From Bacillota bacterium (GTDB lineage Bacteria > Bacillota_A > Clostridia > Lachnospirales > Lachnospiraceae), in NCBI GenBank assembly GCA_023407175.1, contig JAEYMU010000025.1:248001-312000 (forward strand): a stretch of DNA of 64,000 nucleotides, written 5' to 3'. Positions 47,303-58,257 of this stretch are shown one piece after another. Under the pieces are notes generated by a model, which was not told where the DNA came from, made no database searches, and saw only the letters and a program-made list of their open reading frames with translations. Position 1 is the stretch's first letter, and each line of letters begins with the position of its first letter. The translations under genes and the position numbers were made by a program.

Positions 47303-48259
47303 TTATGTGCGGTGTTTGTTCAATTGTTCTTCTGCCCTCTTATAGAATTCTTGACGTGCTTCCCCGTCAAGATAGAAGCATATATTTCGCTCCTGTTCCA
47401 CAGAGTTGATTAAGGCTACATTGTCTGTTGCGGCTTTGGCGAGGGCTTTGTTATCCAGATAACATGCGAGATTATGAATTTGTGAAAAGCTTTCGACCTT
47501 GTGACTGTGAAGATAGGCCAGCCGGCTTACGGTTTCTTTATCAATAAAGCATGCGATGTTACAAATTTGAGAAAATTGTTCCACCTTATTTTCGTTGTCG
47601 GAGACAAGCCGGCAAAGGCTTGGCAAATCGATGAAAACTGCAATATTACAAATTTGAGAAAAAGCTTCTACCTTTTTTGAATTTTCCTGTGAAAGCCTGC
47701 TGATAGAATTCTTGCTCATCCGGCAGGCAATTTCACATACCTGGGAAAAGGACAGGACCTTGTCACTATTATCCAGGGCTATGACATCCAGGGCATACCT
47801 GCTGATATAGCAGGCAATTCGGCAAATTTGTGAGAAGTAAAGTACCTTGTCAGAGTACTTGATGGCGAGGCTGCTCAATATTTCTTCGTCAAGGTACGGA
47901 GCAGCATCATAGATCTGTTCGAATTCGGTAACGTTTATTTTTGAGTTTTCTATGGCAGTTATAATCTCCTCGGGCTTCATAATGGAGATTATCTCAAGCA
48001 AATCGGAGACTTTTTTATCGGAGACGAAGTTATGGACGGCTCTAGACTGGCGCTCGTTATCAAGAATTTCATCGATACTGGCATGATATAGCTCCGCGAT
48101 CATTACCAGATTTGATATATCAGGAAGGGATTTTCCCCGCTCCCAATAGCTCACAGCCTGAAAGCTGATACCCAGCCTTTCGGCAACCTCCATTTGTGTG
48201 AGGTTCGCATTTCGTCTTAATCTCGACAGCCGCTTCCCGATTTCTATCATATCAAACAT
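47303..48259 (-). CDS. XRE regulator with five 29-residue FSQI repeats
   Basis: An N-terminal Cro/CI helix-turn-helix (LTQMEVAERLGISFQAVSYW) is followed by a linker and five consecutive repeats of about 29 residues (about 133-280), each with the core KVxxFSQIxxIAC (KVLYFSQICRIACYIS, KVLSFSQVCEIACRMS, KVEAFSQICNIAVFID, KVEQFSQICNIACFID, KVESFSQIHNLACYLD). The repeats look like short helical hairpins. I do not recognise the repeat family. It may bind a partner or sense a ligand. Confidence 0.8.
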   Translation of the reverse strand: MFDMIEIGKRLSRLRRNANLTQMEVAERLGISFQAVSYWERGKSLPDISNLVMIAELYHASIDEILDNERQSRAVHNFVSDKKVSDLLEIISIMKPEEIITAIENSKINVTEFEQIYDAAPYLDEEILSSLAIKYSDKVLYFSQICRIACYISRYALDVIALDNSDKVLSFSQVCEIACRMSKNSISRLSQENSKKVEAFSQICNIAVFIDLPSLCRLVSDNENKVEQFSQICNIACFIDKETVSRLAYLHSHKVESFSQIHNLACYLDNKALAKAATDNVALINSVEQERNICFYLDGEARQEFYKRAEEQLNKHRT

Positions 48260-48399
48260 TAGTCTTCACCCTCTTACCTTTAGTATGGCATATTCCGCCG
48301 ATAATGTAAATCAAGTTATGCTTGAAGAGGGAGGAATAGGGGCTTTCGGATTTTTACTGGGTCCTTCTGCTTATCGGCAGCAAAGGCTTTATAAAAATA

Positions 48400-48451
48400 A
48401 AATAGAGATATCTCAAAGGCTGCTTCTCAGCTGCTTAAGACATCTCTATTT
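48400..48451. terminator. Terminator between the XRE gene and the bclA-like fragment
   Basis: AAATAGAGAT pairs with ATCTCTATTT across a 32-base loop. It lies after the stop of the leftward bclA-like C-terminal fragment (48487) and can terminate that transcript. Confidence 0.6.
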
Positions 48452-48486
48452 GTATGGTTAGGTGTTTTTATTAGGCCATACCGCCA

Positions 48487-48963
48487 TTAGCTTAAGCGTA
48501 TAATCATCAGGGATGCTCCGGCACCGTTAGCAATCAGGGTTGCTGCACCGACAAGCAGGGGGGCAAACATCTGCAAGGATACGGTGGCACCTACACCCAG
48601 GTTTATTTCAATTTCATTGTTGTAATTTGACAAAGACAGCACAGGGAGAATGGTGGAAGCGGTATTTGCCGAGCCGTTAATTATTAATCGGGAACCTAGC
48701 AGCAGGGAGGCGGTCGTATTAATCCGGTAGGAAATACGATAGGTTCCGAAGGTATTAACAGTAAAAATCGTATTGGCTCCATTCACTGTTATATCTGCGG
48801 ATAAAAGCTGATTGCTGGGCAGCGGAATCAGAGTGCCGGCCACCAATACAGTAATCAGAGCCCCGGTCGTATTGGCTGCGTAGCCTGCGGTTGCGGAGGG
48901 ATTGGGACCAAGCGGTCCGGTGGCTCCGGTGGCTCCGGTCGCCCCGGTAGGCCCGGTGGGTCC
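48487..48963 (-). pseudogene. bclA-like 3' fragment C1 (collagen end plus BclA-C domain)
   Basis: Encodes the last collagen triplets ([16 protein letters not shown]), then a BclA-C-type beta domain (VAGTLIPLPSNQLLSADITV to [10 protein letters not shown]). It has no start codon or preface domain. The frame runs upstream into an inverted repeat at 48964. Its missing front half is probably the preface-collagen gene at 52125-52826, 3.2 kb away on the same strand. The two halves would meet at an Ala-Gly codon boundary if the intervening segment were removed. Confidence 0.75.
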
Positions 48964-49084
48964 GTTTATATTAGGAAACTGAAAAAATTGAAAGTAATTA
49001 AACAGAATATTGAAAATCTTTTAATTACTTAATTGAACAATAGTTAAAGAACGATTTATATAACCTAAAATGGGAAAATTCGTA

Positions 49085-49312
49085 CTAATACTTACGCCTA
49101 CTTTCTCCAGTGGCGCCCGTGGGACCAGTAGCACCTGTGGAGCCAGTAGCTCCAGTAGGACCGATGGCACCTGTGGGGCCCTGCCCTGCGGATGCTAACG
49201 CACTCTGCATCTTATTCTTGCAAAGCAGTTGATTCTGGACAATACTGTCTAATATGGACCTTACGCTATCATTGGCGGCAAGTACGTCCTCCACACTTAT
49301 ACTGCAGTTCAT
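49085..49312 (-). pseudogene. Doubly truncated bclA-like preface fragment N1
   Basis: Encodes part of the preface domain (VEDVLAANDSVRSILDSI, then [16 protein letters not shown]) and six or seven collagen triplets, then runs into unrelated sequence (GESRRKY) and stops. The upstream part of the preface is missing, replaced by a recombinase relic on the other strand. It is a remnant of a further bclA-like gene copy. Confidence 0.7.
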
Positions 49313-49340
49313 AACATATTATGAGCGTAAATATAGAAAC

Positions 49341-49711
49341 GGCAGGTTTATCTTTCGGCGGCCTTTTCAGAAATTGCTTCCGGCATTACTCACCAGGATT
49401 ACCGCCATATGCAGGAAGATTACGAACGGCAAATTAAGGCTATCGACGAAGTTATCAGAAATCTGCACAAAGAAAAGGCAGAGCTTGAAAATAAGGTTAA
49501 TACGGAAAACTCATTCTTAGCAAGCTTTAGGAAATACGAGAATATTGACAAGCTGACAAGAGGGGTTTTGATCGAGCTTGTGGAGCAAATCAAGGTGTAC
49601 GGCAACGGCAATATCCGTGTTCACTTGAAATTCGCCAATGAGTCCGCCGGGCAGCAGAATACATTGAAGTCAATTTTTGCATTCCGGGTTGAACTGCAAT
49701 CGTTTCATTAA
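49341..49711 (+). pseudogene. Relic of a large serine recombinase (C-terminal part)
   Basis: The reading frame matches the C-terminal coiled-coil region of the two full recombinases in this window (YRHMQEDYERQ, ENIDKLTRGVLIELVEQIKV, then GNGNIRVHLKFANE). It starts in a short piece (KRQVYLSAAFSEIA) that appears joined by an internal deletion to the later region. Catalytic and zinc-ribbon domains are absent. Its end runs antisense across the stop of the MFS gene. Confidence 0.75.
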
Positions 49712-51541
49712 ATAACGCATAGTATCGCCCCTGCTGATGGTTCCCACCAGAATACCGTCTTGTGTTACCGGGATTTTACTCACCTTGTGCTCGTAAAACA
49801 GCCGACAGACCTCCGATAACGGGGTGCTGTGTTCCACGGTTATAGTGTGCTTCGTTGCGATTTCTAGTATATTCTTCTGTAAAAGCTCCTGGGCTTTGGA
49901 CACAAATGCTTCATTGTCCGGCAACACAAGAGAAAATGATTCTCCGACAACATGCACATCTTGTTTTGCCATATACCGCAGAACATCCCCATCCGATACA
50001 TAGCCGATAATATGCCCGCTATTGTTGATGACAGGTAGCCCGCTTGTACGGTATTTGATGAATTTTTCAATTACCTGTTCAATTGAATCACCGGACGACA
50101 CCGTGTAAGGGTTCGAGTGCATTGCCGCATCAAGCTCGGATACAGTTTTGCTTTCGGAAATAACATCGGTATTCCTGCGGTCCTTTACCTTGACAATAAC
50201 CACTATAAGACTGATAACAGCAATTATGATGCTGAGATAAAACGCAGCATGAATCCCGGTTAACTGTGACTTTACCGGATCATCAGCGGCAAACAAATTG
50301 GCAGCAAGTGACATAGCCGATACCATAAGGGCAACGCCGAAGGTGGAAGCAACTTGACGCATGGCGCTTGACACCGCATTGCCGTGATGCAGGATTTCAT
50401 CCGGAAGTTTACTGATTGACCAGATGTTAATCGGCGTATTGGCAAGCATCAACCCGAAAGAACGGGCACAGTAAACAATAATCATTAATGCAATTGGGGT
50501 TTCAAATCCCCACATAGCCATTCCCAGGGAACCGAGTGACAGCAAGGATACCCCTGCAATCGAAAGGTACCGCGCTCCGAATTTATCGTGCAAACTGCCT
50601 GCAAAATATCCCCCGATTGCTCCTAAAATTGAGCCGGGAACCATAACCAATCCGGAAATTGTAGCCGAAAACCCACGTACCGTTTGGACATAGATAGGAA
50701 GGGTAAGGGATACTGACGCAAGGGACGCTGATATTAGCATAGAAATCACGATTCCATACCGGAATTGCTTATCAAAAAATACCCGAAGCTCTAAAAACGG
50801 CTTTGCAAGTTTAAGCTGGCGCCGTGCAAAAAGAAGAAGTAACCCGGTACCCAGAGCAATCAATATAACTGCGGCAGGCAGTGCTTCAACCTTATCGAAC
50901 ATAGAAAAGCCGTAAAGTAGGCAAAAAAGTCCCAATGACGACTCTGCAACTGATATTTTATCGAGAGAGACCGGTTTTGTCTTGCCGAAATTTTTCATCG
51001 CAAATACCGCAACAAGTATGATAATTGCCGCCAGCACCGCCATAATCAGGAACATGATGTGCCAGCCTGTTATATCTGTGAGTATGCCCGAAATTGCGGG
51101 ACCCATTGCGGGTGCAAACATTATGACAAAGTTATACATTCCCATTGCGCTGCCCCGCTTTTCGTGGGGGAATATAAGGAGCAGCACAGTCATTGACATT
51201 GGCAGCATAACGCCCGCACATATCGCTTGCAATATACGTCCGGCAAGCAGAACAGGAAAGTTAATCCCCCAGGCCGCAAGCAGGCTGCCGGCAAAAAACA
51301 AGCCAAAAACGGTGATGAACAGTTTCCTCGTAGAAAATCTATCCATTAGAAACGCTGAAACAGCCACGACAATGGCGTTTACCAAAGTAAAGCCGGAAAC
51401 GAGCCACTGCGCGGTGGCCGCATTTATCTTCAGTTCGGCCATAACCGAGGGGATAGCCGGATTCATTAGCGTTTGGTTCAGCACCGATAAAAAAGCGCCG
51501 CAGATCAAGACAATGACTGTGGCTTTTTGTCCTTTTTCCAT
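49670..51541 (-). CDS. MFS drug exporter (DHA2-like) with C-terminal CBS pair
   Basis: Residues 1-460 form an MFS transporter of about 12-14 helices (LNQTLMNPAIPSVMAEL, SGFTLVNAIVVAVSAFLMDR). Residues about 485-620 form two CBS domains (IEKFIKYRTSGLPVINNSGH, then CRLFYEHKVSKIPVTQDGIL). The fusion would let an adenine nucleotide or similar ligand gate efflux. It follows a MarR gene by 56 bases and looks like its regulatory target. A CBS tail on a DHA2-type exporter is unusual. Confidence 0.85.
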   Translation of the reverse strand: MEKGQKATVIVLICGAFLSVLNQTLMNPAIPSVMAELKINAATAQWLVSGFTLVNAIVVAVSAFLMDRFSTRKLFITVFGLFFAGSLLAAWGINFPVLLAGRILQAICAGVMLPMSMTVLLLIFPHEKRGSAMGMYNFVIMFAPAMGPAISGILTDITGWHIMFLIMAVLAAIIILVAVFAMKNFGKTKPVSLDKISVAESSLGLFCLLYGFSMFDKVEALPAAVILIALGTGLLLLFARRQLKLAKPFLELRVFFDKQFRYGIVISMLISASLASVSLTLPIYVQTVRGFSATISGLVMVPGSILGAIGGYFAGSLHDKFGARYLSIAGVSLLSLGSLGMAMWGFETPIALMIIVYCARSFGLMLANTPINIWSISKLPDEILHHGNAVSSAMRQVASTFGVALMVSAMSLAANLFAADDPVKSQLTGIHAAFYLSIIIAVISLIVVIVKVKDRRNTDVISESKTVSELDAAMHSNPYTVSSGDSIEQVIEKFIKYRTSGLPVINNSGHIIGYVSDGDVLRYMAKQDVHVVGESFSLVLPDNEAFVSKAQELLQKNILEIATKHTITVEHSTPLSEVCRLFYEHKVSKIPVTQDGILVGTISRGDTMRYLMKRLQFNPECKN

Positions 51542-51597
51542 ATTGTATCTTTCCTTTCCGTTCTTAAACTGGCAGTATTCTGATAGTTTTATTAAGA

Positions 51598-52035
51598 CTA
51601 TTCTAATAAATAGCCATGTAAACGGGCCACATATAATTTTGCAGCCGCAAGCATGGCTGTACGCTGGTTTTCATCCAAACTTTCCATTGCTTTGTTCTCT
51701 GCATTTTTTATCTTTTGAATCATTTCAAAGGCAAATGCCCGCCCTTTGTCAGTAAAATGAATAACCTTGTGCCTCCTGTCGGAATCAAGCTCGACCATTC
51801 TAATGGCCCCGTGACGCAGCAGGCTTGTCACGATAGCGTTGACTGTTTGTTTTGGAAGGAAGGTGTATTCACAGATGGTTCTTTGTGTACAATCCCCATC
51901 ACGTTCAAGGATAATTCGCAGAGCCGATAATGTGCTGTAAGAAATTCCAAGGCTTTTCGCGTATGCTTCATATTGGGCATTGAGTTCAAAGTAAATGCGC
52001 AGATACTCATTTGCATTTGTTTCGGCTTTCATCAT
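51598..52035 (-). CDS. MarR-family regulator of the MFS-CBS exporter
   Basis: A 145-residue MarR protein (LERDGDCTQRTICEYTFLPK, DSDRRHKVIHFTDKG). ATG at 52035 has AGGAG about 7 bases upstream. Divergent palindromes overlap its promoter, suggesting autorepression with release by an exporter substrate. Confidence 0.87.
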   Translation of the reverse strand: MMKAETNANEYLRIYFELNAQYEAYAKSLGISYSTLSALRIILERDGDCTQRTICEYTFLPKQTVNAIVTSLLRHGAIRMVELDSDRRHKVIHFTDKGRAFAFEMIQKIKNAENKAMESLDENQRTAMLAAAKLYVARLHGYLLE

Positions 52036-52068
52036 AGTTGTTCTCCTATTTAGTCCCATTTCGATATT

Positions 52069-52117
52069 GTCCCAAATGGGACCATTATATAATACTATGA
52101 TACTATAATGAAGTCAA
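52069..52117 (-). promoter_or_regulatory. Promoter and operator of marR-MFS
   Basis: On the minus strand TTGACT (52112-52117), 17 bases, TATTAT (52089-52094), then the inverted repeat GTCCCATTTGGGAC (52069-52082) just downstream of the -10. A MarR dimer there would block transcription. Confidence 0.7.
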
Positions 52118-52124
52118 GACTCAG

Positions 52125-52826
52125 TCAACTTGGTTTAGACGGGCCGAATCTTAAAAGGTGATCTTTTCCTAATATAAACGCTCCGGTAGGTCCGGTGGGT
52201 CCGGTGGGCCCGGTAACTCCGGTGGCGCCGGTAGGTCCAGTAGCACCAGTCGGTCCATCTGGTCCAGTAGCCCCGGTAGCGCCAATTGCTCCGGCAGCCC
52301 CGGTAGCGCCGGCGCTTCCAGTGCTTCCGGCTGCTCCTGTAGTACCAGTAGCCCCGGTTATTCCGGTCGCCCCGGTGGGGCCCGTAGGACCTGTAATACC
52401 GGCCGGCCCGATGGAACCGGTGTTACCGGCAGAACCGTCAGCGCCGGTAGCACCGGTGGGACCAGTAGCACCTGTCGCTCCGGTAAAGGAACCGGTGGGA
52501 CCTGTTGCGCCGGTAGGACCAGTAGCACCTATCGTAACAGGGGCAGTCGTTGCCAATGCCATTTTGGCATTTAGTAATAGCTGGTTTTCCAGGGAACTGC
52601 CAAGCATATTCTGAATACTTTCGTTAATCGCAATAACATCATCATAGGTAGCGCTGCCTCCGGATAAGCCGGGGATAGTTCCCAGTACATATTGCAGCTT
52701 TTCACCCTCGCTGTTAATAATATGACTCATACCGAGCTCTTCATAGGCAATGGAGGATAATATCTGGTTAATACTGTCCGCTCTTGTCAAAGGAGGGCTT
52801 ATCACAGGGAAATTAGGTTGTGACAT
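52125..52826 (-). CDS. bclA-like preface-collagen protein N2, truncated
   Basis: Residues 1-95 are the collagen preface domain found in Lachnospiraceae spore-type proteins ([40 protein letters not shown]), followed by about 110 residues of Gly-X-Y (mostly GPTGATG). The reading frame then leaves the collagen at the inverted repeat 52165-52179 and stops after [14 protein letters not shown], so no BclA-C domain is attached. The likely lost C-terminal half is fragment C1. It starts 17 bases after fragment C2 with a GGAGGAG site, so it would be the second gene of the leftward collagen operon. Confidence 0.82.
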   Translation of the reverse strand: MSQPNFPVISPPLTRADSINQILSSIAYEELGMSHIINSEGEKLQYVLGTIPGLSGGSATYDDVIAINESIQNMLGSSLENQLLLNAKMALATTAPVTIGATGPTGATGPTGSFTGATGATGPTGATGADGSAGNTGSIGPAGITGPTGPTGATGITGATGTTGAAGSTGSAGATGAAGAIGATGATGPDGPTGATGPTGATGVTGPTGPTGPTGAFILGKDHLLRFGPSKPS

Positions 52827-52842
52827 ATGATATCTCCTCCTT

Positions 52843-53500
52843 CTAGCTCAGTCTTATTATCATGAGTGACGCACCTGCTGAGGAGCCTAACAGGACAGCG
52901 GCACCGGCCAGGCCGAATAATTGCAAGGAAACAGTGTCGCCCGCCGTTATATCGATCAGTATCTCGCTGGAAAAGCTGGATAAGGACAGAACGGGAGTAA
53001 TTGTGGATTGGGTGACTGCAGTACCGTTAATTAAAATTCTGGAACCCATCAGTAATGCTGCGGTAGTATTTACATTGTAGGAGATACGGTATCTGCCGGC
53101 AGTTGCAAGAGTAAAGGTATCATTGGTACCATTAACGGTGATATCACCAGGGAGTACCTGATTACTGGGCAAGGGTACCAAAGTACCTGCAATGGCAACA
53201 GTGATGGAGCCTCCGGTTGTATTAGCGGCAAATGCTGCGGTGGCGGTTACATTGGTACCGGTGGGCCCGGTGGGTCCGGTAGGGCCGGTCGCGCCAGTAG
53301 GCCCAGTAGGTCCAGTTGCGCCGGTCGCGCCGGTAGCCCCGGTGGGTCCAGTCGGTCCGGTAGGGCCGGTGACTCCAAGGGGTCCAGTAGCACCAGTAGC
53401 GCCGGTAACACCGGTAGCCCCGGTAGCACCAGTAGGTCCGGTGGGTCCGGTAGCCCCGGCAGCGCCAGTAGCCCCGGCAGGCCCATCAGCTCCGGTGGGT
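52843..53500 (-). pseudogene. bclA-like 3' fragment C2 (collagen end plus BclA-C domain)
   Basis: Encodes about 80 residues of Gly-X-Y followed by a BclA-C-type domain ([20 protein letters not shown] to [11 protein letters not shown]). No ATG, GTG or TTG opens this frame upstream. It meets the inverted repeat at 53501. The missing preface half is probably N3 (56424-56921), 2.9 kb away on the same strand. Confidence 0.75.
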
Positions 53501-53735
53501 CCTACAATAAAAGGAAAACTGCAAATTTTAATGTGAGGATAATAATTGAGATAAAAATTATGTAAACTAATATAGGATAGAATTTTGGACTGTTCTTCAG
53601 TAGGGCCGAAATCTTCTTTACTTATGGTCTTATAAGAGATATAGTGAAAACTGATAGCGGTTATCCGTCAAAACATCCATACTCATTGAATAAGTATCCA
53701 TAAGTCAGAATTTTAATTATGGAAAGAAAGAGAGC

Positions 53736-54563
53736 GTGTTTTTCTTGTTAATATTCTTATTTATTATTCTTGGAATTGCCGTGGGCGGCTTTGGTACATT
53801 GATCGGAGCAGGCGGAGGTTTTCTCCTGACACCGATTCTGCTTATGTTTTTTCCTACTATGTCAGCACAGTCCGTTACTGCGATCTCAATGATAACTGTT
53901 CTGTTCAATTCTTCCTCAGGCTCCGCTGCATATGCCTTTATGAAACGAATTGATTATAAAACAGGTGTCATTTTTTCAATTGCTACCATTCCGGGAGCTA
54001 TAATTGGCACAGTATTGACTACCCATGTCAGCCGGCAATTATTTAATCTTATATTCGGGGCCTTTATGCTTATTTTTGCAATGGTCATTATCCTAAAGAG
54101 CCGTATGGGTAACAGCAGTGCACCGGCCGATCAGTCAGGCAGATTTCGTGCAATAAGACATTTGGTTGACCGGGAGGGCAATGAGGCTTCATTTTCATTT
54201 AATATGCCTGCGGGAATATTGATTAGCTTGCTTGTGGGTCTTTTATCAGGCTTTCTGGGGATAGGAGGCGGTATTGTACATGTACCTGCATTAGTGCTTC
54301 TTGGCTTCCCTGCTCACTTTGCTACAGCCACTTCCCATTTTGTATTAGTTTTCTCATCAATTATAAGTATTCTGGTACACCTTGGCAATGGTTCATTAAC
54401 TCAAAGTGCAGCAATGTCTCTTAGTATTGCCGTGGGCGCTGTGATAGGAGCTCAGATTGGCGCACGTTTGTCCCAGCGGATCAAAGGCTCAGTTATCATG
54501 ATTTGTCTGGCAGTTGCATTGATCTTTGCCGGGGCCCGCATTCTGTATATGGGCCTGATCTAA
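53736..54563 (+). CDS. TauE/SafE-family membrane permease
   Basis: A 275-residue protein of about eight helices with the two TauE/SafE glycine-rich repeats, GTLIGAGGGFLLTPIL and GFLGIGGGIVHVPALVLLG. Such proteins are predicted to move sulfite, sulfoacetate or other anions. Start is a GTG with GGAAAG upstream. It is probable cargo of segment B. Confidence 0.85.
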   Translation: MFFLLIFLFIILGIAVGGFGTLIGAGGGFLLTPILLMFFPTMSAQSVTAISMITVLFNSSSGSAAYAFMKRIDYKTGVIFSIATIPGAIIGTVLTTHVSRQLFNLIFGAFMLIFAMVIILKSRMGNSSAPADQSGRFRAIRHLVDREGNEASFSFNMPAGILISLLVGLLSGFLGIGGGIVHVPALVLLGFPAHFATATSHFVLVFSSIISILVHLGNGSLTQSAAMSLSIAVGAVIGAQIGARLSQRIKGSVIMICLAVALIFAGARILYMGLI

Positions 54564-54574
54564 ATAAATTCAGT

Positions 54575-54720
54575 AAATCAGGCTTTATCTGGACCATCAC
54601 CTCGTCCAACAAAAGGTTTTGTAATATAATCATCACCTCCGACGGCCAGACCGTTTCTCTTGCTGCTCCAAAGCCTCTTTTGTATTCTTAGCTGTTGCCC
54701 CCAATATAAAAGCGTCGTTC
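54575..54720 (-). pseudogene. Relic of a response-regulator receiver domain
   Basis: Three frames on the minus strand encode pieces of a receiver-domain C-terminus in order: ATAKNTKEALEQ (conserved Thr-Ala-Lys), GLAVGGDDYITKPF (the signature Lys-Pro-Phe), and LLDEVMVQIK. Frameshifts separate them, and no start or DNA-binding domain remains. The gene is broken, probably from a two-component resistance cargo. Confidence 0.55.
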
Positions 54721-54808
54721 CTTCTGTTTTTTCATAGGACAATCAGAGAAATTCATAAATATGAAAGGAGGAGCGATATAGGTGTAGTGTGGTAGGAAGG
54801 AGGTCAGG

Positions 54809-56921
<2,113 letters not shown>

Positions 56922-56948
56922 TGTAAGTGTTCCTTTCTGTTTGATATT

Positions 56949-58052
56949 TTATTGTACAACCTCCTGCCGGGTCAGGGACTCCAGCCTTTGAAGCGAGGGC
57001 TTGAAATTTGGATTCGAGAGCAGGGATTGTCTATAGGCCTCTTTTGCATATTCGGGCTTATTCAGCGCCTCATAACCTTTTCCGATGTAATAGTAAGCGT
57101 TAAAGCTGCCATTTCCGGCTTGAATCAGGTATTCGGGATGATATTCACCCAGGACAATGCAATGGGTGAAAACCTTGATCCCCTCTTCATAGCTTTTCTG
57201 ATGAAATAGTATCCTGCCCTTATAAAAATGTAATTCTACATAATCCGGATACAACTCCAGTGCCCTGTCAATTCCCTGACCTGCATGTTCAAGGCTGGCG
57301 TAATTGACTATGATATCGTACTTTAGTTTATATGCTAAGGCCGGAGGCAGAAGATTACGAGCTACAAACAAAGTGATAGCGTGGTTGACAAAATAATAGG
57401 CCCTGCTTATATCCTTTAACCGATAAAGCTCGGTAGAGATATGATAGTCCAGCCAGGGGTTTTCCTTCTCCTTTTCTTTTTCTTTTATTAGCAGCTTAAG
57501 ATTTCTCAGAGATTTCACTGCAGAATCCTTCTGCTGATAGCCATAATGATTTATTCGAACAGAATTTATAACCACGGGCTCCAAAGAAGAAAGCGCTTTG
57601 GGAGGAGCCAGGCGCTCGTGGATTGTTCCCTGAAAATAAAATCCCTTATAATTACGGAATAACCGATGGTGATATGAGAGATAGGACCCGGCTTCTTCGC
57701 CTTCCCCTTCTGTCAGATGCCGCAATTGAATGGAATAAAGATCAATTCTTTCCTGCTTTAAGGCTTCCTGTATCGCGCTGGATCCACCAATAAACTCTTC
57801 GTCGGCATCCAGCCATAAAATCCAATCTGAGGAAGCTTTACCGATACAGAAGTTTCTTGCGGCACTGAAATCCTCCATCCACTCATAATCATAAACGGTG
57901 GCACCAAACATTTGGCAAACCTCTTTGGTACGGTCAGTAGATCCGGTATCGACAATAATAATCTCATTGGCTATGTGAGCTGCGCTTTCCAGACAACGTT
58001 TTACATTTTTCTCTTCATTTTTTACTATCATACATAAGCTGAGGGTACTCAT
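56949..58052 (-). CDS. GT2 glycosyltransferase with TPR-like tail (leftward operon)
   Basis: A 367-residue protein: N-terminal GT-A fold ([41 protein letters not shown] with its DAD metal motif) followed by TPR-like helices (LELYPDYVELHFYKGRILF, AGNGSFNAYYYIGKGYEALN). Glycosyltransferases of this type decorate collagen-like exosporium proteins. First gene of the leftward operon with N3, driven by a sigma-K-like promoter. It is divergently paired with the similar gene at 58258. Confidence 0.85.
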   Translation of the reverse strand: MSTLSLCMIVKNEEKNVKRCLESAAHIANEIIIVDTGSTDRTKEVCQMFGATVYDYEWMEDFSAARNFCIGKASSDWILWLDADEEFIGGSSAIQEALKQERIDLYSIQLRHLTEGEGEEAGSYLSYHHRLFRNYKGFYFQGTIHERLAPPKALSSLEPVVINSVRINHYGYQQKDSAVKSLRNLKLLIKEKEKEKENPWLDYHISTELYRLKDISRAYYFVNHAITLFVARNLLPPALAYKLKYDIIVNYASLEHAGQGIDRALELYPDYVELHFYKGRILFHQKSYEEGIKVFTHCIVLGEYHPEYLIQAGNGSFNAYYYIGKGYEALNKPEYAKEAYRQSLLSNPNFKPSLQRLESLTRQEVVQ

Positions 58053-58087
58053 ACGCGAAACATCCTTTGATTCTTGTAGCTTTATAA

Positions 58088-58167
58088 TATATTATGTAAA
58101 TTTTTGACAAATGTTACATTATGGCTTCAGATAGGAAGCACAGTATCCTATGTTGTTTCATAAGATA
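58088..58167. promoter_or_regulatory. Divergent sigma-K-like promoters for two GT2-collagen operons
   Basis: The 205-base gap between the divergent glycosyltransferase genes has a sigma-K-like promoter on each strand. Plus: AC at 58140-58141, 17 bases, CATAAGATA at 58159. Minus: AC at 58113-58114 (read on the minus strand), 16 bases, CATAATATA at 58088-58096. Both match the AC-N16/17-CATAnnnTA mother-cell pattern. No sigma-A promoter of comparable quality is evident. Confidence 0.55.
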
Positions 58168-58257
58168 TAAAGTGAGGTTAAGTCATTTATTGCGGTTTGA
58201 GTGCTATAAAGCAATTGGCTGGCAGCAGACAGTAGACGGTAACTTAGGGAGGAAGAA

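Larger units (their letters stand above)
48964..52179. mobile_element. Interrupting segment A in a collagen-like gene
   Basis: A 3.2-kb segment lying between the two halves of a bclA-like gene. It has 15-bp terminal inverted repeats, GTTTATATTAGGAAA at 48964-48978 and its complement at 52165-52179. Immediately outside each end the collagen DNA shares a 24-base imperfect direct repeat (22 identical). It carries a MarR gene, an MFS-CBS exporter, a serine-recombinase relic and a doubly truncated bclA fragment, so it is a decayed mosaic. The repeat ends are seen; mobility is inferred. Confidence 0.65.

Noticed and set aside
52195..53536. Long plus-strand frames rich in Gly-Pro-Val
   Set aside because: They are the antisense of the collagen coding sequence on the minus strand; the repeats keep that strand open without being a gene.
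48487..53590. C1 and C2 as complete genes with a leader reading F-P-x-I-x-G-P-T-G
   Set aside because: Both frames continue upstream through the inverted repeats and give a similar leader, but neither has ATG, GTG or TTG before the next stop, and the repeats match the ends of neighbouring preface genes. Kept as an alternative only.
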